Below are positions 16,472 to 25,200 of a DNA stretch of 39,404 nucleotides, one piece after another. The notes beneath the pieces were generated by a model. The model did not search any database, was not told the origin of the DNA, and was given only the letters and a program-made list of their open reading frames with translations. Location of the stretch: positions 1 through 39,404 of the forward strand of contig CAKSSJ010000019.1 of assembly GCA_934488615.1 (NCBI GenBank), in the 5' to 3' direction. How positions within the stretch are numbered: position 1 is the first letter of the stretch; every line of letters starts with the position of its first letter. A program made the translations under genes and the position numbers. This stretch comes from an uncultured Eubacteriales bacterium (GTDB lineage Bacteria > Bacillota > Clostridia > Oscillospirales > Acutalibacteraceae).

Positions 16472-16547
16472 ATGAGGAAAACTTAATTTTCGAACAGTCG
16501 GAATATTGCCAATTTTGTCGATGAATATTCAATGAATACTGAATATT

Positions 16548-17513
16548 TTACTCCTGAGAAGCAATGACCCTCTCGGCAAGCGACTTTAATTCCTCCATCG
16601 TCGAAAGCTGACCTATTTCCTGCCTGAATGCCGCCGCACCGCGTATGCCCTTGATGTACCAAGCGGCATGTTTACGCGCTTCGCGCATGCCGACACGAAA
16701 TCCCTTGTATTCACAAAGGGTTCCGATGTGGCGGAGCATGACGTTCATTTTTTCTTCGAGCGTCGGCTCGGTATAAGTCGCTTCGTTGTTAAGATATGCA
16801 TTTATGCACTGAAATATCCACGGATTTCCCAAAGCTCCTCTGCCGACCATAAGAAAATCACAGCCCGTCTCATCGAGCATTTTTTTTGCGCTCTTTCCGT
16901 CAACGATATCGCCGTTGCCGATGACGGGTATCAAAATCGCTTCTTTGACCCGTGCAATCTCGTCAAGCGACACGGGCGGAGCGTACATCTGCGTTTTTGT
17001 CCTGCCGTGAACCGTGATCGCGTCTGCGCCTGCGGCTTCGATTCGCTTCGCGATCTCAACCGCATTTATGCTGTTCTCGTCCCAGCCGATTCGTATTTTT
17101 GCGGTGACGGGAACAGGGGATACCTCAACGACCTTTTCAACAATTCGGCTGATAAGCTCGGGCTTTTTAAGAAGAGCCGAGCCGCCGCCGTTGCCTGCAA
17201 TTTTCGGAGCAGGGCAGCCCATGTTTATGTCGATAAAGTCGGGAGAAAACTCCATAGCCTTTAATGCCGCTTTAGCCATGATTTCCGGGTCGTCGCCAAA
17301 TATCTGAGCGCCTGCGGGACGCTCCGCATCCGAGAGGTAAAGAAGCTCCTTTGATTTTTTATCCTGCATCGTCAAGCCCTTTGAGCTGACCATTTCGCTG
17401 ATAACGTATGCCGCACCGTAGCTCATGCAAAGCTCGCGGAAGGCTCTGTCGGCAACTCCTGCCATGGGCGCAAGGCAAGCATGTCCTTTTATTTCAAGAT
17501 TTCCGATTTTCAT
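16548..17513 (-). CDS. dusB: tRNA-dihydrouridine synthase, DusB-like
   Basis: FMN enzyme reducing uridine to dihydrouridine in tRNA D-loops, 321 aa. The barrel begins LAPMAGVADRAFR (residues 14-26). The active-site Cys is Cys100 in NMGCPAPKI, followed by the VTAKIRIGW, ITVHGRT and GNGDI segments characteristic of the Dus family. The short C-terminal helical domain for tRNA binding is present. ATG at 17513 has GGTGATT upstream, and a promoter lies at 17530-17559. It is a single gene. Confidence 0.94.
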   Translation of the reverse strand: MKIGNLEIKGHACLAPMAGVADRAFRELCMSYGAAYVISEMVSSKGLTMQDKKSKELLYLSDAERPAGAQIFGDDPEIMAKAALKAMEFSPDFIDINMGCPAPKIAGNGGGSALLKKPELISRIVEKVVEVSPVPVTAKIRIGWDENSINAVEIAKRIEAAGADAITVHGRTKTQMYAPPVSLDEIARVKEAILIPVIGNGDIVDGKSAKKMLDETGCDFLMVGRGALGNPWIFQCINAYLNNEATYTEPTLEEKMNVMLRHIGTLCEYKGFRVGMREARKHAAWYIKGIRGAAAFRQEIGQLSTMEELKSLAERVIASQE

Positions 17514-17529
17514 AGAATCACCAAATTAT

Positions 17530-17559
17530 ATTTTACCATATTATTTATGTAATTGTCAA
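17530..17559 (-). promoter_or_regulatory. dusB promoter
   Basis: Minus-strand TTGACA (17554-17559), 18 bases, TAAAAT (17530-17535). It is divergent from the ABC exporter promoter. Confidence 0.5.
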
Positions 17560-17638
17560 AAGTATTCTCAACGTTCTCTTAAAAGCAAAAGCGCTGTTTG
17601 TAATTTATTATATACAAAGAAAAATTTTACAAAAGATG

Positions 17639-17667
17639 TTGACATTGCAGGGCATTGATGATAGAAT
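17639..17667 (+). promoter_or_regulatory. Promoter of the ABC exporter operon
   Basis: TTGACA (17639-17644), 17 bases, TAGAAT (17662-17667). The predicted start near 17674 places the first operator-like dyad at about +3, so a bound regulator could block transcription. Confidence 0.7.
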
Positions 17668-17676
17668 AACCGTGGT

Positions 17677-17694
17677 AGTTAGCTTATGCTAACT
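17677..17694. promoter_or_regulatory. Operator-like palindrome, copy 1
   Basis: AGTTAGCTTATGCTAACT, with 7-base arms around TTAT. The 16-base core GTTAGCTTATGCTAAC recurs exactly at 17753-17768, 75 bases further on, about seven helical turns. The arms recall metal-responsive DtxR/IdeR-type boxes (TTAGG...CCTAA), but the match is only loose. Confidence 0.65.
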
Positions 17695-17714
17695 GAATAA
17701 TGCATGAAGATGTA

Positions 17715-17737
17715 TACAGACGGATATACCGTCTGTA
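17715..17737. promoter_or_regulatory. Second dyad type between the two palindromes
   Basis: TACAGACGG and CCGTCTGTA, a perfect 9-base inverted repeat around ATATA. No T-run follows on either strand, so it is not a terminator. The shape fits a TetR-type operator or a leader hairpin. Confidence 0.5.
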
Positions 17738-17752
17738 AAAAAATCATTCGCG

Positions 17753-17768
17753 GTTAGCTTATGCTAAC
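17753..17768. promoter_or_regulatory. Operator-like palindrome, copy 2
   Basis: GTTAGCTTATGCTAAC, an exact repeat of the core at 17678-17693, ending 16 bases before the ABC ATPase start and just ahead of its RBS GAGAGGT. In RNA it could also form a small hairpin near the RBS. Confidence 0.65.
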
Positions 17769-17784
17769 AGATTGAGAGGTAGTT

Positions 17785-18486
17785 ATGGCTATTGTTGAAT
17801 TCAAAAATGTCAGCCGTGTTTATCAAAGCGGCGACCATCAGCTGAAAGCGTTGGATAATGTCAGCATGAAGCTCGATGAGGGTAAGTTTGTTGTTGTTCT
17901 CGGTCCGAGCGGTGCAGGAAAAAGCACCTTGCTCAACCTTTTGGGTGGTCTTGACAGCCCGACGGACGGCAAAATATTTGTTGAGGGCAAGGACATTTCC
18001 ACCCTCTCGGACAATGAGCTTGCCGAATACAGGGCGGAAAAGGTCGGCTTCGTTTTTCAGTTCTATAATCTTGTGCCTACGCTGACGGTTCATGAAAACG
18101 TTGCGCTTGTTAAAGAGATTGCGCCCAATGCACTCTCGGCAACAAAGATGATTGAAGAAGTTGGTCTTTCCGACCATTTGAAAAATTTCCCGTCGGAGCT
18201 TTCGGGCGGCGAGCAGCAGAGAGTTTCCATTGCCCGTGCGCTTGCCAAGAATCCGAAAATTCTTCTTTGCGATGAGCCGACAGGTGCGCTTGACTCCGAA
18301 ACAGGCGTTATGGTGCTCAAGCTCCTTCTTAAAATGGCCCGCGACTACGGCAAAACGATCGTAATAGTTACCCACAACCAGAACATTGCAAAAATGGCTG
18401 ATGTGGTTGTACGAGTTAAAAACGGAAAGATCGTTTCGCAGAAGGAACAGAAAAATCCCGCCTCTGCCGACAGTATTGATTGGTAA
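17785..18486 (+). CDS. ABC transporter ATP-binding protein (LolD/MacB type)
   Basis: 233 aa nucleotide-binding subunit. Walker A GPSGAGKST (residues 40-48), Q-loop FQFYNLVPTLTV, signature LSGGEQQ (139-145), Walker B ILLCDEP (159-165) and the switch His in VTHNQ are all intact. Subfamily features (DNELAEYRAEKVGFVFQ) place it with ATPases that serve FtsX-type permeases of the MacB, Lol and Bce groups. The permease gene starts 12 bases later. These mechanotransmission-type systems usually move or release lipoproteins, peptides or drugs rather than import nutrients; no substrate can be assigned. Expression is probably governed by the palindromes upstream. Confidence 0.93.
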   Translation: MAIVEFKNVSRVYQSGDHQLKALDNVSMKLDEGKFVVVLGPSGAGKSTLLNLLGGLDSPTDGKIFVEGKDISTLSDNELAEYRAEKVGFVFQFYNLVPTLTVHENVALVKEIAPNALSATKMIEEVGLSDHLKNFPSELSGGEQQRVSIARALAKNPKILLCDEPTGALDSETGVMVLKLLLKMARDYGKTIVIVTHNQNIAKMADVVVRVKNGKIVSQKEQKNPASADSIDW

Positions 18487-18498
18487 AGGGGTGACGAT

Positions 18499-20778
18499 AT
18501 GTTATTCAAAAAGCTTTGGAGGACGATGGGTCTTTACCGTGCACAGTTTATTTCGATGATCATAATGATCGCAATAGGCACGGGAATATTCGTCGGCTTC
18601 AATATGGAATGGTACAGCATTGAGGGCAACACCTCGTCTTTCTTTGAAAAGACAGGCTACGCCGATTACAGAATAATCTCCGAAAAAGGCTATTCTGCCG
18701 ATGATCTTAAAAAGATAGAGGATATTGACGGAGTTGACAATGCAGGCCGCTATGTCAGCGTTGCCGCCGATGTTAAGGACAGAAAGGACGATGCTGTTGC
18801 GCTCACGGTCACGACGAACGAAAAGGTTTCGGGAGTGCTTGTAACCGACGGTGAAAAATACGATGCAAAAAGCGCCGACGGCGTATGGCTTTCCGACAGA
18901 TATACCGATGCAAACGATTTCAAGGTCGGCGACAGCATAATTCTTGCCTACAAGGGCATTGAAATGAAAGGTGTTATTAAAGGTCTTATAAAGTCGGGCG
19001 AACAGCTTATCTGCGTTCGTGATTCGAGCCAGCTCATGCCCGATTACAACACGTTCGGCTTTGCCTATGTCTCACCCGTAATGTACGAAAAAGCCATCGG
19101 CAGAGACTATTATCCGCAGATAAACATTGTTTCGTCGATGTCTAAAAAGGACTTCACGGAAAAAGCCGATGATGCTCTCGGCAACACGGCGCTTATTCTC
19201 ACGAAGGATGAGTCCGCCTCATATTCCAACGCACACGGCGAGGTTGAAGAGGGTCAGACAATGGGTTCGGTTTTGCCTGTGCTGTTCCTGCTCATTGCCG
19301 TTCTGACAATGGTTACGACCATGCACCGCCTGACGGCAAAGGAAAAAACGCAGATCGGTACACTCAAGGCGCTCGGCTTCAAGAACAAGCGTATTCTCAG
19401 GCATTACACGTCGTATGCGTTTATGATAGGAATTATCGGCTCGGCAATCGGCGGCGGTCTTGGTTTTTTCATCGCGTGGTACATTATGAACCCCGACGGA
19501 ATGATGGGTACATACTTTGATATGCCCGAATGGAAGCTTTATGTTCCGAGCTTCTGCTACTACATTCTCGCGGCGATAATCGTTGTTCTTACGCTTATCG
19601 GCTTCCTTTCAGTCAGAAAGATGCTCAAGGGCACCGCGGCGGACGCGCTCAGACCCTATTCGCCTAAGAAAATGAAGCCGATGCTTATTGAAAGAACGAA
19701 GCTTTTTCACAAGCTTTCGTTCGGCACACGCTGGAACATGCGTGACATCGTTCGCCACAAATCCCGTACGGCGATGAGCCTTTTCGGAATTGTCGGCTGT
19801 ACACTGCTTATTATGGCATCGTTCGGCATGCGGGATACGATGAACGGCTTCCTTGATACCTACTACGACGGTGCGATGAAGTATTCTTCAAGAATCTATT
19901 TTACCGAAAACGCAACGAACGAGCAGAAAGACAAGCTCGCCGAAAAATATGATGCCGACCTCAGTGCATCGGTCAGCGTTCAGGCGGAGGACAAAACAAT
20001 TTCGGTCGATGTTTACAAAATCGAGCATGACCTTGTTGCTTTCCCCGGCGAGGATATGGACTATGTAAAGCTCCCGAACGACGGCGCATTGATCTGCGAG
20101 AGACTTGCGGAGGAATTCAACGTCAAGGAGGGAGACGAGCTTACATTCAGCCCGTTCGGCACGGACAAGGAATACACTGTAAAAATCGGCAAAATAATGC
20201 GAAGCGTTACCGAAAGCATAGCGATAAGCTCGGATTACGCTAAGGAAATCAAGCTTCCGTTCGCGTTTGACTCGGCTTACACAAAAACGCAGAAATCCGA
20301 TATTTCCACAGATACAAGCATTAAGAGTATTCAGTCAAAGCAGATGATAATGGATTCGTTTGAAACATTTATTGATATTTTCAACACAATGATCACGCTT
20401 CTTGTTTTCGGTGCGCTTGTTCTCGGCATTGTTGTTCTCTATAATCTCGGCATTATGAGCTATACGGAGCGTTACCGTGAGATGGCAACACTCAAGGTTG
20501 TCGGATTCAAAAACAAAAAAATCGGACAGCTTCTTATCGGTCAGAATCTCTGGCTCTCGATTTTCGGTGTAATTCTCGGAATTCCCGCAGGAATAGGCAC
20601 GCTCGATTATCTCCTCAAAGCGCTTGCGGGCGAATACGAAATGAAAATGCAGATCAGCGTGTTCTCGGTTGTAATCAGCGTTGTGCTGACGGTCGGCATG
20701 TCGCTTCTCGTCAGCCTCATGGTTTCGCGCAAGAATAAGAAAATCGACATGGTTGAGGCTCTCAAGGGTGCGGAATAA
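18499..20778 (+). CDS. ABC transporter permease with two FtsX domains
   Basis: 759 aa membrane protein. One N-terminal helix (about 15-35), a large extracytoplasmic domain (40-250), three helices (about 257-280, 305-330, 350-372), a second half beginning with a helix near 425-445, another extracytoplasmic domain (450-630), then three helices (about 635-660, 680-702, 725-747). This duplicated FtsX/MacB-like plan fits one chain supplying both halves of the membrane domain. The conserved cytoplasmic segments (KTQIGTLKALGFKNKRI and EMATLKVVGFKNKKI) are the coupling helices of the two repeats. ATG at 18499 follows AGGGGTGA. No signal for a peptide-sensing kinase is nearby. Confidence 0.88.
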   Translation: MLFKKLWRTMGLYRAQFISMIIMIAIGTGIFVGFNMEWYSIEGNTSSFFEKTGYADYRIISEKGYSADDLKKIEDIDGVDNAGRYVSVAADVKDRKDDAVALTVTTNEKVSGVLVTDGEKYDAKSADGVWLSDRYTDANDFKVGDSIILAYKGIEMKGVIKGLIKSGEQLICVRDSSQLMPDYNTFGFAYVSPVMYEKAIGRDYYPQINIVSSMSKKDFTEKADDALGNTALILTKDESASYSNAHGEVEEGQTMGSVLPVLFLLIAVLTMVTTMHRLTAKEKTQIGTLKALGFKNKRILRHYTSYAFMIGIIGSAIGGGLGFFIAWYIMNPDGMMGTYFDMPEWKLYVPSFCYYILAAIIVVLTLIGFLSVRKMLKGTAADALRPYSPKKMKPMLIERTKLFHKLSFGTRWNMRDIVRHKSRTAMSLFGIVGCTLLIMASFGMRDTMNGFLDTYYDGAMKYSSRIYFTENATNEQKDKLAEKYDADLSASVSVQAEDKTISVDVYKIEHDLVAFPGEDMDYVKLPNDGALICERLAEEFNVKEGDELTFSPFGTDKEYTVKIGKIMRSVTESIAISSDYAKEIKLPFAFDSAYTKTQKSDISTDTSIKSIQSKQMIMDSFETFIDIFNTMITLLVFGALVLGIVVLYNLGIMSYTERYREMATLKVVGFKNKKIGQLLIGQNLWLSIFGVILGIPAGIGTLDYLLKALAGEYEMKMQISVFSVVISVVLTVGMSLLVSLMVSRKNKKIDMVEALKGAE

Positions 20779-20833
20779 TGAGTGAATTTGAAGAGATTTT
20801 ACTTTCCGTGGCATTAACGGGTGTAACTTTTGC

Positions 20834-20862
20834 TTGCACAACCAAGGTAAAAGCGTTATTAT
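20834..20862 (+). promoter_or_regulatory. Promoter of the heavy-metal-associated gene
   Basis: TTGCAC (20834-20839), 17 bases, TATTAT (20857-20862). An imperfect dyad (CTTTTGCTTG with CAAGGTAAAAG, 20827-20853) spans the -35 and spacer, so a regulator site is possible. The gene therefore need not depend on the exporter transcript. Confidence 0.45.
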
Positions 20863-20892
20863 ATAACATAGCAAACAGAAAGGATGATACGA

Positions 20893-21153
20893 ATGTTGAA
20901 AATCACAATGGGAATTGACGGCATGATGTGCGGAATGTGTGAAAGCCACATCAACGATGCGATACGCCGTGAATTCAAGGTCAAAAAGGTTACTTCCTCC
21001 CACACAAAGAAGCAAACGGTCATCTTAACGGAAAAGCCGCTTGATGAAGAAAGGCTTCGTAAGGTGATCGACGATACAGGTTATAAGGTGACCTCGATCG
21101 AAACTGCCGAAGAGGAAAAGAAGGGCGGACTTTTCGGGTTGTTTAAAAAGTAA
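20893..21153 (+). CDS. Small heavy-metal-associated (HMA) domain protein
   Basis: 86 aa cytosolic HMA-fold protein, related to copper chaperone CopZ. The metal site is GMMCGMCESHI, with the CxxC at Cys16 and Cys19 (counted from this start); most CopZ proteins have GMTCxxC. The remainder alternates strand and helix as expected. A basic, Gly/Phe-rich tail (KKGGLFGLFKK) replaces the usual end and might contact membrane. Start at 20893 is chosen because AAAGGA lies nine bases upstream; the ATG at 20884 has no spaced RBS. No copper ATPase is in the window. The exporter upstream and the DtxR-like palindromes suggest, weakly, a link to metal handling. Confidence 0.82.
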   Translation: MLKITMGIDGMMCGMCESHINDAIRREFKVKKVTSSHTKKQTVILTEKPLDEERLRKVIDDTGYKVTSIETAEEEKKGGLFGLFKK

Positions 21154-21157
21154 GATA

Positions 21158-21196
21158 AAAATAACGGAGCTGTCATTGCGACAGCTCCGTTATTTT
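21158..21196. terminator. Bidirectional terminator between HMA gene and bile salt hydrolase
   Basis: AAAATAACGGAGCTGTC and GACAGCTCCGTTATTTT form a perfect 17-bp stem around a 5-base loop, flanked by A- and T-rich ends. It serves both convergent genes and abuts the bile salt hydrolase stop. Confidence 0.92.
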
Positions 21197-22169
21197 AGTT
21201 TTGTCTGAAAATATCTTCATCTTTCAGGAGGGGATAGCGTATAAGTTCGCTCCCGTCCAAGTTTTCGCGGTGCATATCCACAGCGTTTATTCTGTGATTG
21301 TCATATGTTGTGTAGTAATAGATTCCCTTATCCGCATTACAGCAGGAGGTGTAAATCGTTATCTCATACTTGCCCTTTGCGACCTCACAGCAGCCTCTCT
21401 GCTGTTCAACGGCGCCGAGAATGTGAAAAAACTGACTGACGCTTTCCTCCTCGGAGCTGCCCGAAACCGAGTTCATTTTGGTGAATGCCGCTCTTATGAA
21501 GCGCGATGACGAGGAAAGGTCTCCCGGAAGTCCCATAGCACCCATTCCGCGGCTGTACAGGTTAAACGGAATATCGCTTGAAAAGCTGATATCGGGCTGC
21601 TTCGGCGAGAGGTGAGCAAAGTCGTTGAGCCTTTGCATATGCCACGGAAACGGCGGATTGTTTGTCAGCACACCAACGGGATTGTCGTATATTTTAAGTC
21701 CGTCCGCTACGGCTTCAACTGTAATAGACTTGTTCTTATCGGCAATCATCCAGTGAAGCTGAGCTGTCGTGAGCTTGTCGCTGAACGGAGTGCCGACAAG
21801 GTTCGTTTTTGCCAGAAGCGACTGAACCTCATTGACCGAGGCGCACTGAGCGAGAAGCCACGGAATAAGCTCAAACTGTGCAATGCTTTCCCTGCCATCG
21901 GCAGGCTGAGCGTAGACCGCGTTGCCTACAAAATTAAGCCCTGCGATACAAAGCCCCTTTTCGTTAATTGCATCGTAGTAAAGGGGATATCCGTCCGCAA
22001 CGTGAGCCGTTCCGATGACGGCATAGTGACTTTTGATCGGCTCGGTGTGCTTGAAATTGAATACATAATTTCTCGGAGTAATTGTAATTTCATCGCCGTA
22101 TGAAAATTCATAGTCCAAGGTTCTGCCGAAATAAAAATCTTTTGTTTTATAAGTTGCCGCAGTGCACAT
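21195..22169 (-). CDS. Choloylglycine/bile salt hydrolase
   Basis: Ntn-hydrolase of 324 aa deconjugating glycine- or taurine-linked bile acids. The nucleophile is Cys2, exposed after removal of Met1 (MCTAATYKTKDFYFGR). Arg16 and Asp19 (GRTLDYE), Asn79 (AGLNF), Asn170 (VLTNNPPF) and Arg223 (SSSSRF) match the catalytic set of Clostridium perfringens BSH. The pattern is closer to bile salt hydrolases than to penicillin V acylases, although the two are easily confused. No signal peptide, so cytosolic. ATG at 22169 has AAAGGAC upstream. It is monocistronic, and its presence points to a vertebrate-gut habitat. Confidence 0.9.
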   Translation of the reverse strand: MCTAATYKTKDFYFGRTLDYEFSYGDEITITPRNYVFNFKHTEPIKSHYAVIGTAHVADGYPLYYDAINEKGLCIAGLNFVGNAVYAQPADGRESIAQFELIPWLLAQCASVNEVQSLLAKTNLVGTPFSDKLTTAQLHWMIADKNKSITVEAVADGLKIYDNPVGVLTNNPPFPWHMQRLNDFAHLSPKQPDISFSSDIPFNLYSRGMGAMGLPGDLSSSSRFIRAAFTKMNSVSGSSEEESVSQFFHILGAVEQQRGCCEVAKGKYEITIYTSCCNADKGIYYYTTYDNHRINAVDMHRENLDGSELIRYPLLKDEDIFRQN

Positions 22170-22187
22170 AGCAATTGTCCTTTCAGA

Positions 22188-22232
22188 AAACGGAAAACCG
22201 CCGAATAAATCGCAGTACGACTTTCGGCGGTT
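22188..22232 (-). terminator. Terminator after the carB-dapF fusion
   Basis: Minus-strand AACCGCCGAA and TTCGGCGGTT enclose a 17-base loop and are followed by TTCCGTTTTCTG. The T-run is weak, and a further T-rich segment at 22233-22270 may contribute. Confidence 0.55.
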
Positions 22233-22275
22233 ACCCGTGCAATATTATTCGGATTTATTATTATCCTTCGGGTGT

Positions 22276-25200
22276 TTAATATTCAACAATGCCCTCGTAA
22301 ACCTTTCTTGTGTCACCGTTGACAAGAATCGTTTCGTCGGTGTAGGTGATTACGACGTCTCCGCCGGGCATCTTGACCGTAACATCCTCGCCCTTCTTGC
22401 AAAGACCCATTTCGGTTGCGATAACGACCGCAGCAGCCGCCGAGGTTCCGCAGCCGAGGCTCTCGCCGTTGACCGCTCTCTCGTAGCAACGGAGCTTTAT
22501 CGTGTTTCTGTCGATCATTCTCGCAATGCCCGTGTTGATGTATTCGGGAAGAATATCGGAATTACGGATCTTGTCGCCGAACTCGTTGAGATCAACGTTG
22601 TCAATGTTGTCCGTGAACACAATGCAGTGCGGATTGCCAATCGTCACACAGCTGATGTTGACCGGCTCGCCGCCGATATCAACGGGCTGGTCGATTATCA
22701 TGTAATTATCGGTTTTCATGGGAATGCTTGCAGGGTCAAAATCGGGCTTGCCGATATCAACCTGCGCGGATCTTACCTCGCCGTTGAAGGAATACAGTCT
22801 GACGTTTTTAACACCGCAGTTGGTTTCAATCGTCATTGCCGTTTTGGGCACGATTCCGTTGTCGTAGAGGAACTTTGCCGCACAGCGGATACTGTTAGCC
22901 GCCATGAGCGTCTGCGTTCCGTCATCGTTGTATACTATCATCTTTGCGTCGGCAACATCTGATTTTTCAACAAGTACAACGCCGTCGCCGCCGATTCCGT
23001 AATGACGGTCGGTGAAGTTGATCGTCAGCGATTCGGGGGAGGGGATGCTCTTGTCCATATTGTTGAAATAGATATCGTCATTGCCCGTTGCCTGCATCTT
23101 TGTAAAGCCCAGACGCATGCGCTCTGAACGCATGTGGTTTATGTCAACCAGCTCGGTGTTGCGCTGAGTGAAGCGGCTTGAAAGAATGTCGCAGAGCGCA
23201 TTTGCCGTGTCGAGGGAGGTAAGACAGCAGATCGAAAGCTGAACGGCACGGCGGTGAATCTTGATAAAGTTTTCAATCGTCGATTTAGCCGTTGAGCCTG
23301 TGTAAACGATGTAATCAATCTTGCCTGTTTCAAGCATTTCGATAACATGCTTGCCGTCGCTGAATGCTTCGATGATCTCGGCATTGAAGCCTGCCGACTG
23401 GAGCAGCTTGCCCGTGTTCGGCGTTGAATAAATTTTCAGTCCGACATCGGCAAACTTCTTTGCGAGCGATATAACCTCGGGCTTGTCCTTGTCGTGAATG
23501 CTGATAAGCACGCCGCCGTTGTATTTTTTGTCGTGGTATGTGCTCTCGTGGCCGACCTTAAAGCCTGCGGAAATAAGACCCTTGAAAAGAGCCTCGTTGA
23601 GGGTTCTGCCTATGCCGAGAACCTCGCCCGTTGACTTCATCTCGGGTCCGAGCTCAGAATTGACGTCATTGAGCTTCTCAAATGAGAATACGGGAACCTT
23701 GATCGCAACATACGGCGGAATTTTGTAAAGTCCCGTGCCGTAGCCAAGCTCGGTAAGCTTTGTGCCGACCATGACCTTTGTTGCAAGCTCAACCATCGGA
23801 ACGCCCGTAACCTTGCTGATGTAAGGAATCGTTCTTGACGCACGGGGATTGACCTCGATAACGTAAAGCTCGTTGCGATAGATGAGATACTGAATATTGA
23901 CAAGTCCCTTTGTGCCGAGCGAAAGCGCAAGCTTTGTCGAAATATCAACAATCTTGTCAATCATACTGTCGAGAATGTTATACGGGGGATAGACCGCGAT
24001 CGAGTCGCCCGAGTGAACACCTGCGCGCTCGATATGCTCCATGATACCTGGGATGAGTACATCCTTGCCGTCGGAGATAACGTCAACCTCAAGCTCCGTG
24101 CCCATCATGTATTTATCGACAAGAACAGGATTTTCAATCTTCTGAGAAAGAATGATGTCCATATAGCGCTTAACGTCCGTGTCGTTATATGCGATAGTCA
24201 TATTCTGTCCGCCGATAACGTAGGACGGACGGAGAAGAACGGGATATTCAAGTTCGTTTGCGGCTCTGATAGCGTCCTCTGTGTCCATGATGGTCTGTCC
24301 CTTGGGTCTGCTGATGCCGAATTTTTCGAGCAATTCGTCAAACCGTTCTCTGTCCTCGGCAATGTCAATGCCCTCAGCCGATGTGCCGAGAATCGGGATA
24401 TTGTTCTCATCAAGGAACTTTGTGAGCTTGATAGCGGTCTGACCGCCGAAAGCAACAACAACGCCTACAGGCTTTTCAACCTTGATGATGTTCATTACGT
24501 CCTCATCGTTGAGCGGCTCAAAATAAAGTCTGTCCGCCGTGTCGAAGTCGGTCGAAACCGTCTCGGGGTTATTGTTTACGATGATGACCTCGTAGCCAAG
24601 CTCCTTGAGCGTCCATACGCAGTGAACGGAGGAGTAGTCGAATTCGATACCCTGACCGATACGGATGGGTCCTGAGCCGAGAACGATGATTCTCTTCTTT
24701 TCGCCTCTCTCAATTTCTCTCGATTCACAGTCGGTGTCATATGTCGAATAGAAATAGGGCGTTTCTGCCTTGAATTCCGCACCGCAGGTGTCAACCATCT
24801 TGTAAACGGCGTCAAGCGTCTTTTCGGGGAGCTTGCCTGCCATTTTGAGGATAGTCGAATCCTTGTAGCCGTATTTTTTACCCTTTTCGTAGTAATCCTT
24901 GTCAAGCTTGCCGCTCTCAAGCATTTTTTCATAGTCGGCAAGATTTTTGAGCTTTCTGAGGAACCATTCGTCGATCATCGTGATCTCATGGATCTTCTCA
25001 ATGCTTACGCCCTCTTTAAGAGCCTTGAACACGGCGAAGATTCGCAGATCGTCCTGCTCGTGCAGACGTTCAACGACGTCCATATCCTCGGGGAATTTAT
25101 TATAATTGAGTGTTTCAAGTGAAATTTCGGCGCCTCTGACAGCCTTCATAACCGCCATTTCAAAGCTCGGAGCGATCGACATGACCTCGCCCGTCGCCTT

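Noticed and set aside
16221..16475. A plus-strand ORF of 84 codons in the dusB-acpP gap
   Set aside because: No RBS, low-complexity translation, and overlapping the hairpin array.
17715..17737. Intrinsic terminator upstream of the ABC exporter
   Set aside because: The stem has no T-run on either strand and lies between promoter and gene.
20778..20918. A 46-codon ORF starting TAATG on the permease stop
   Set aside because: It has no family resemblance, covers the HMA promoter and overlaps the HMA start out of frame, so it is probably chance.
23103..23133. Internal start for a separate dapF gene within carB
   Set aside because: ATG codons at 23133 and 23118 have no RBS and no stop intervenes, so a single fused product is more likely; an internal start cannot be fully excluded.
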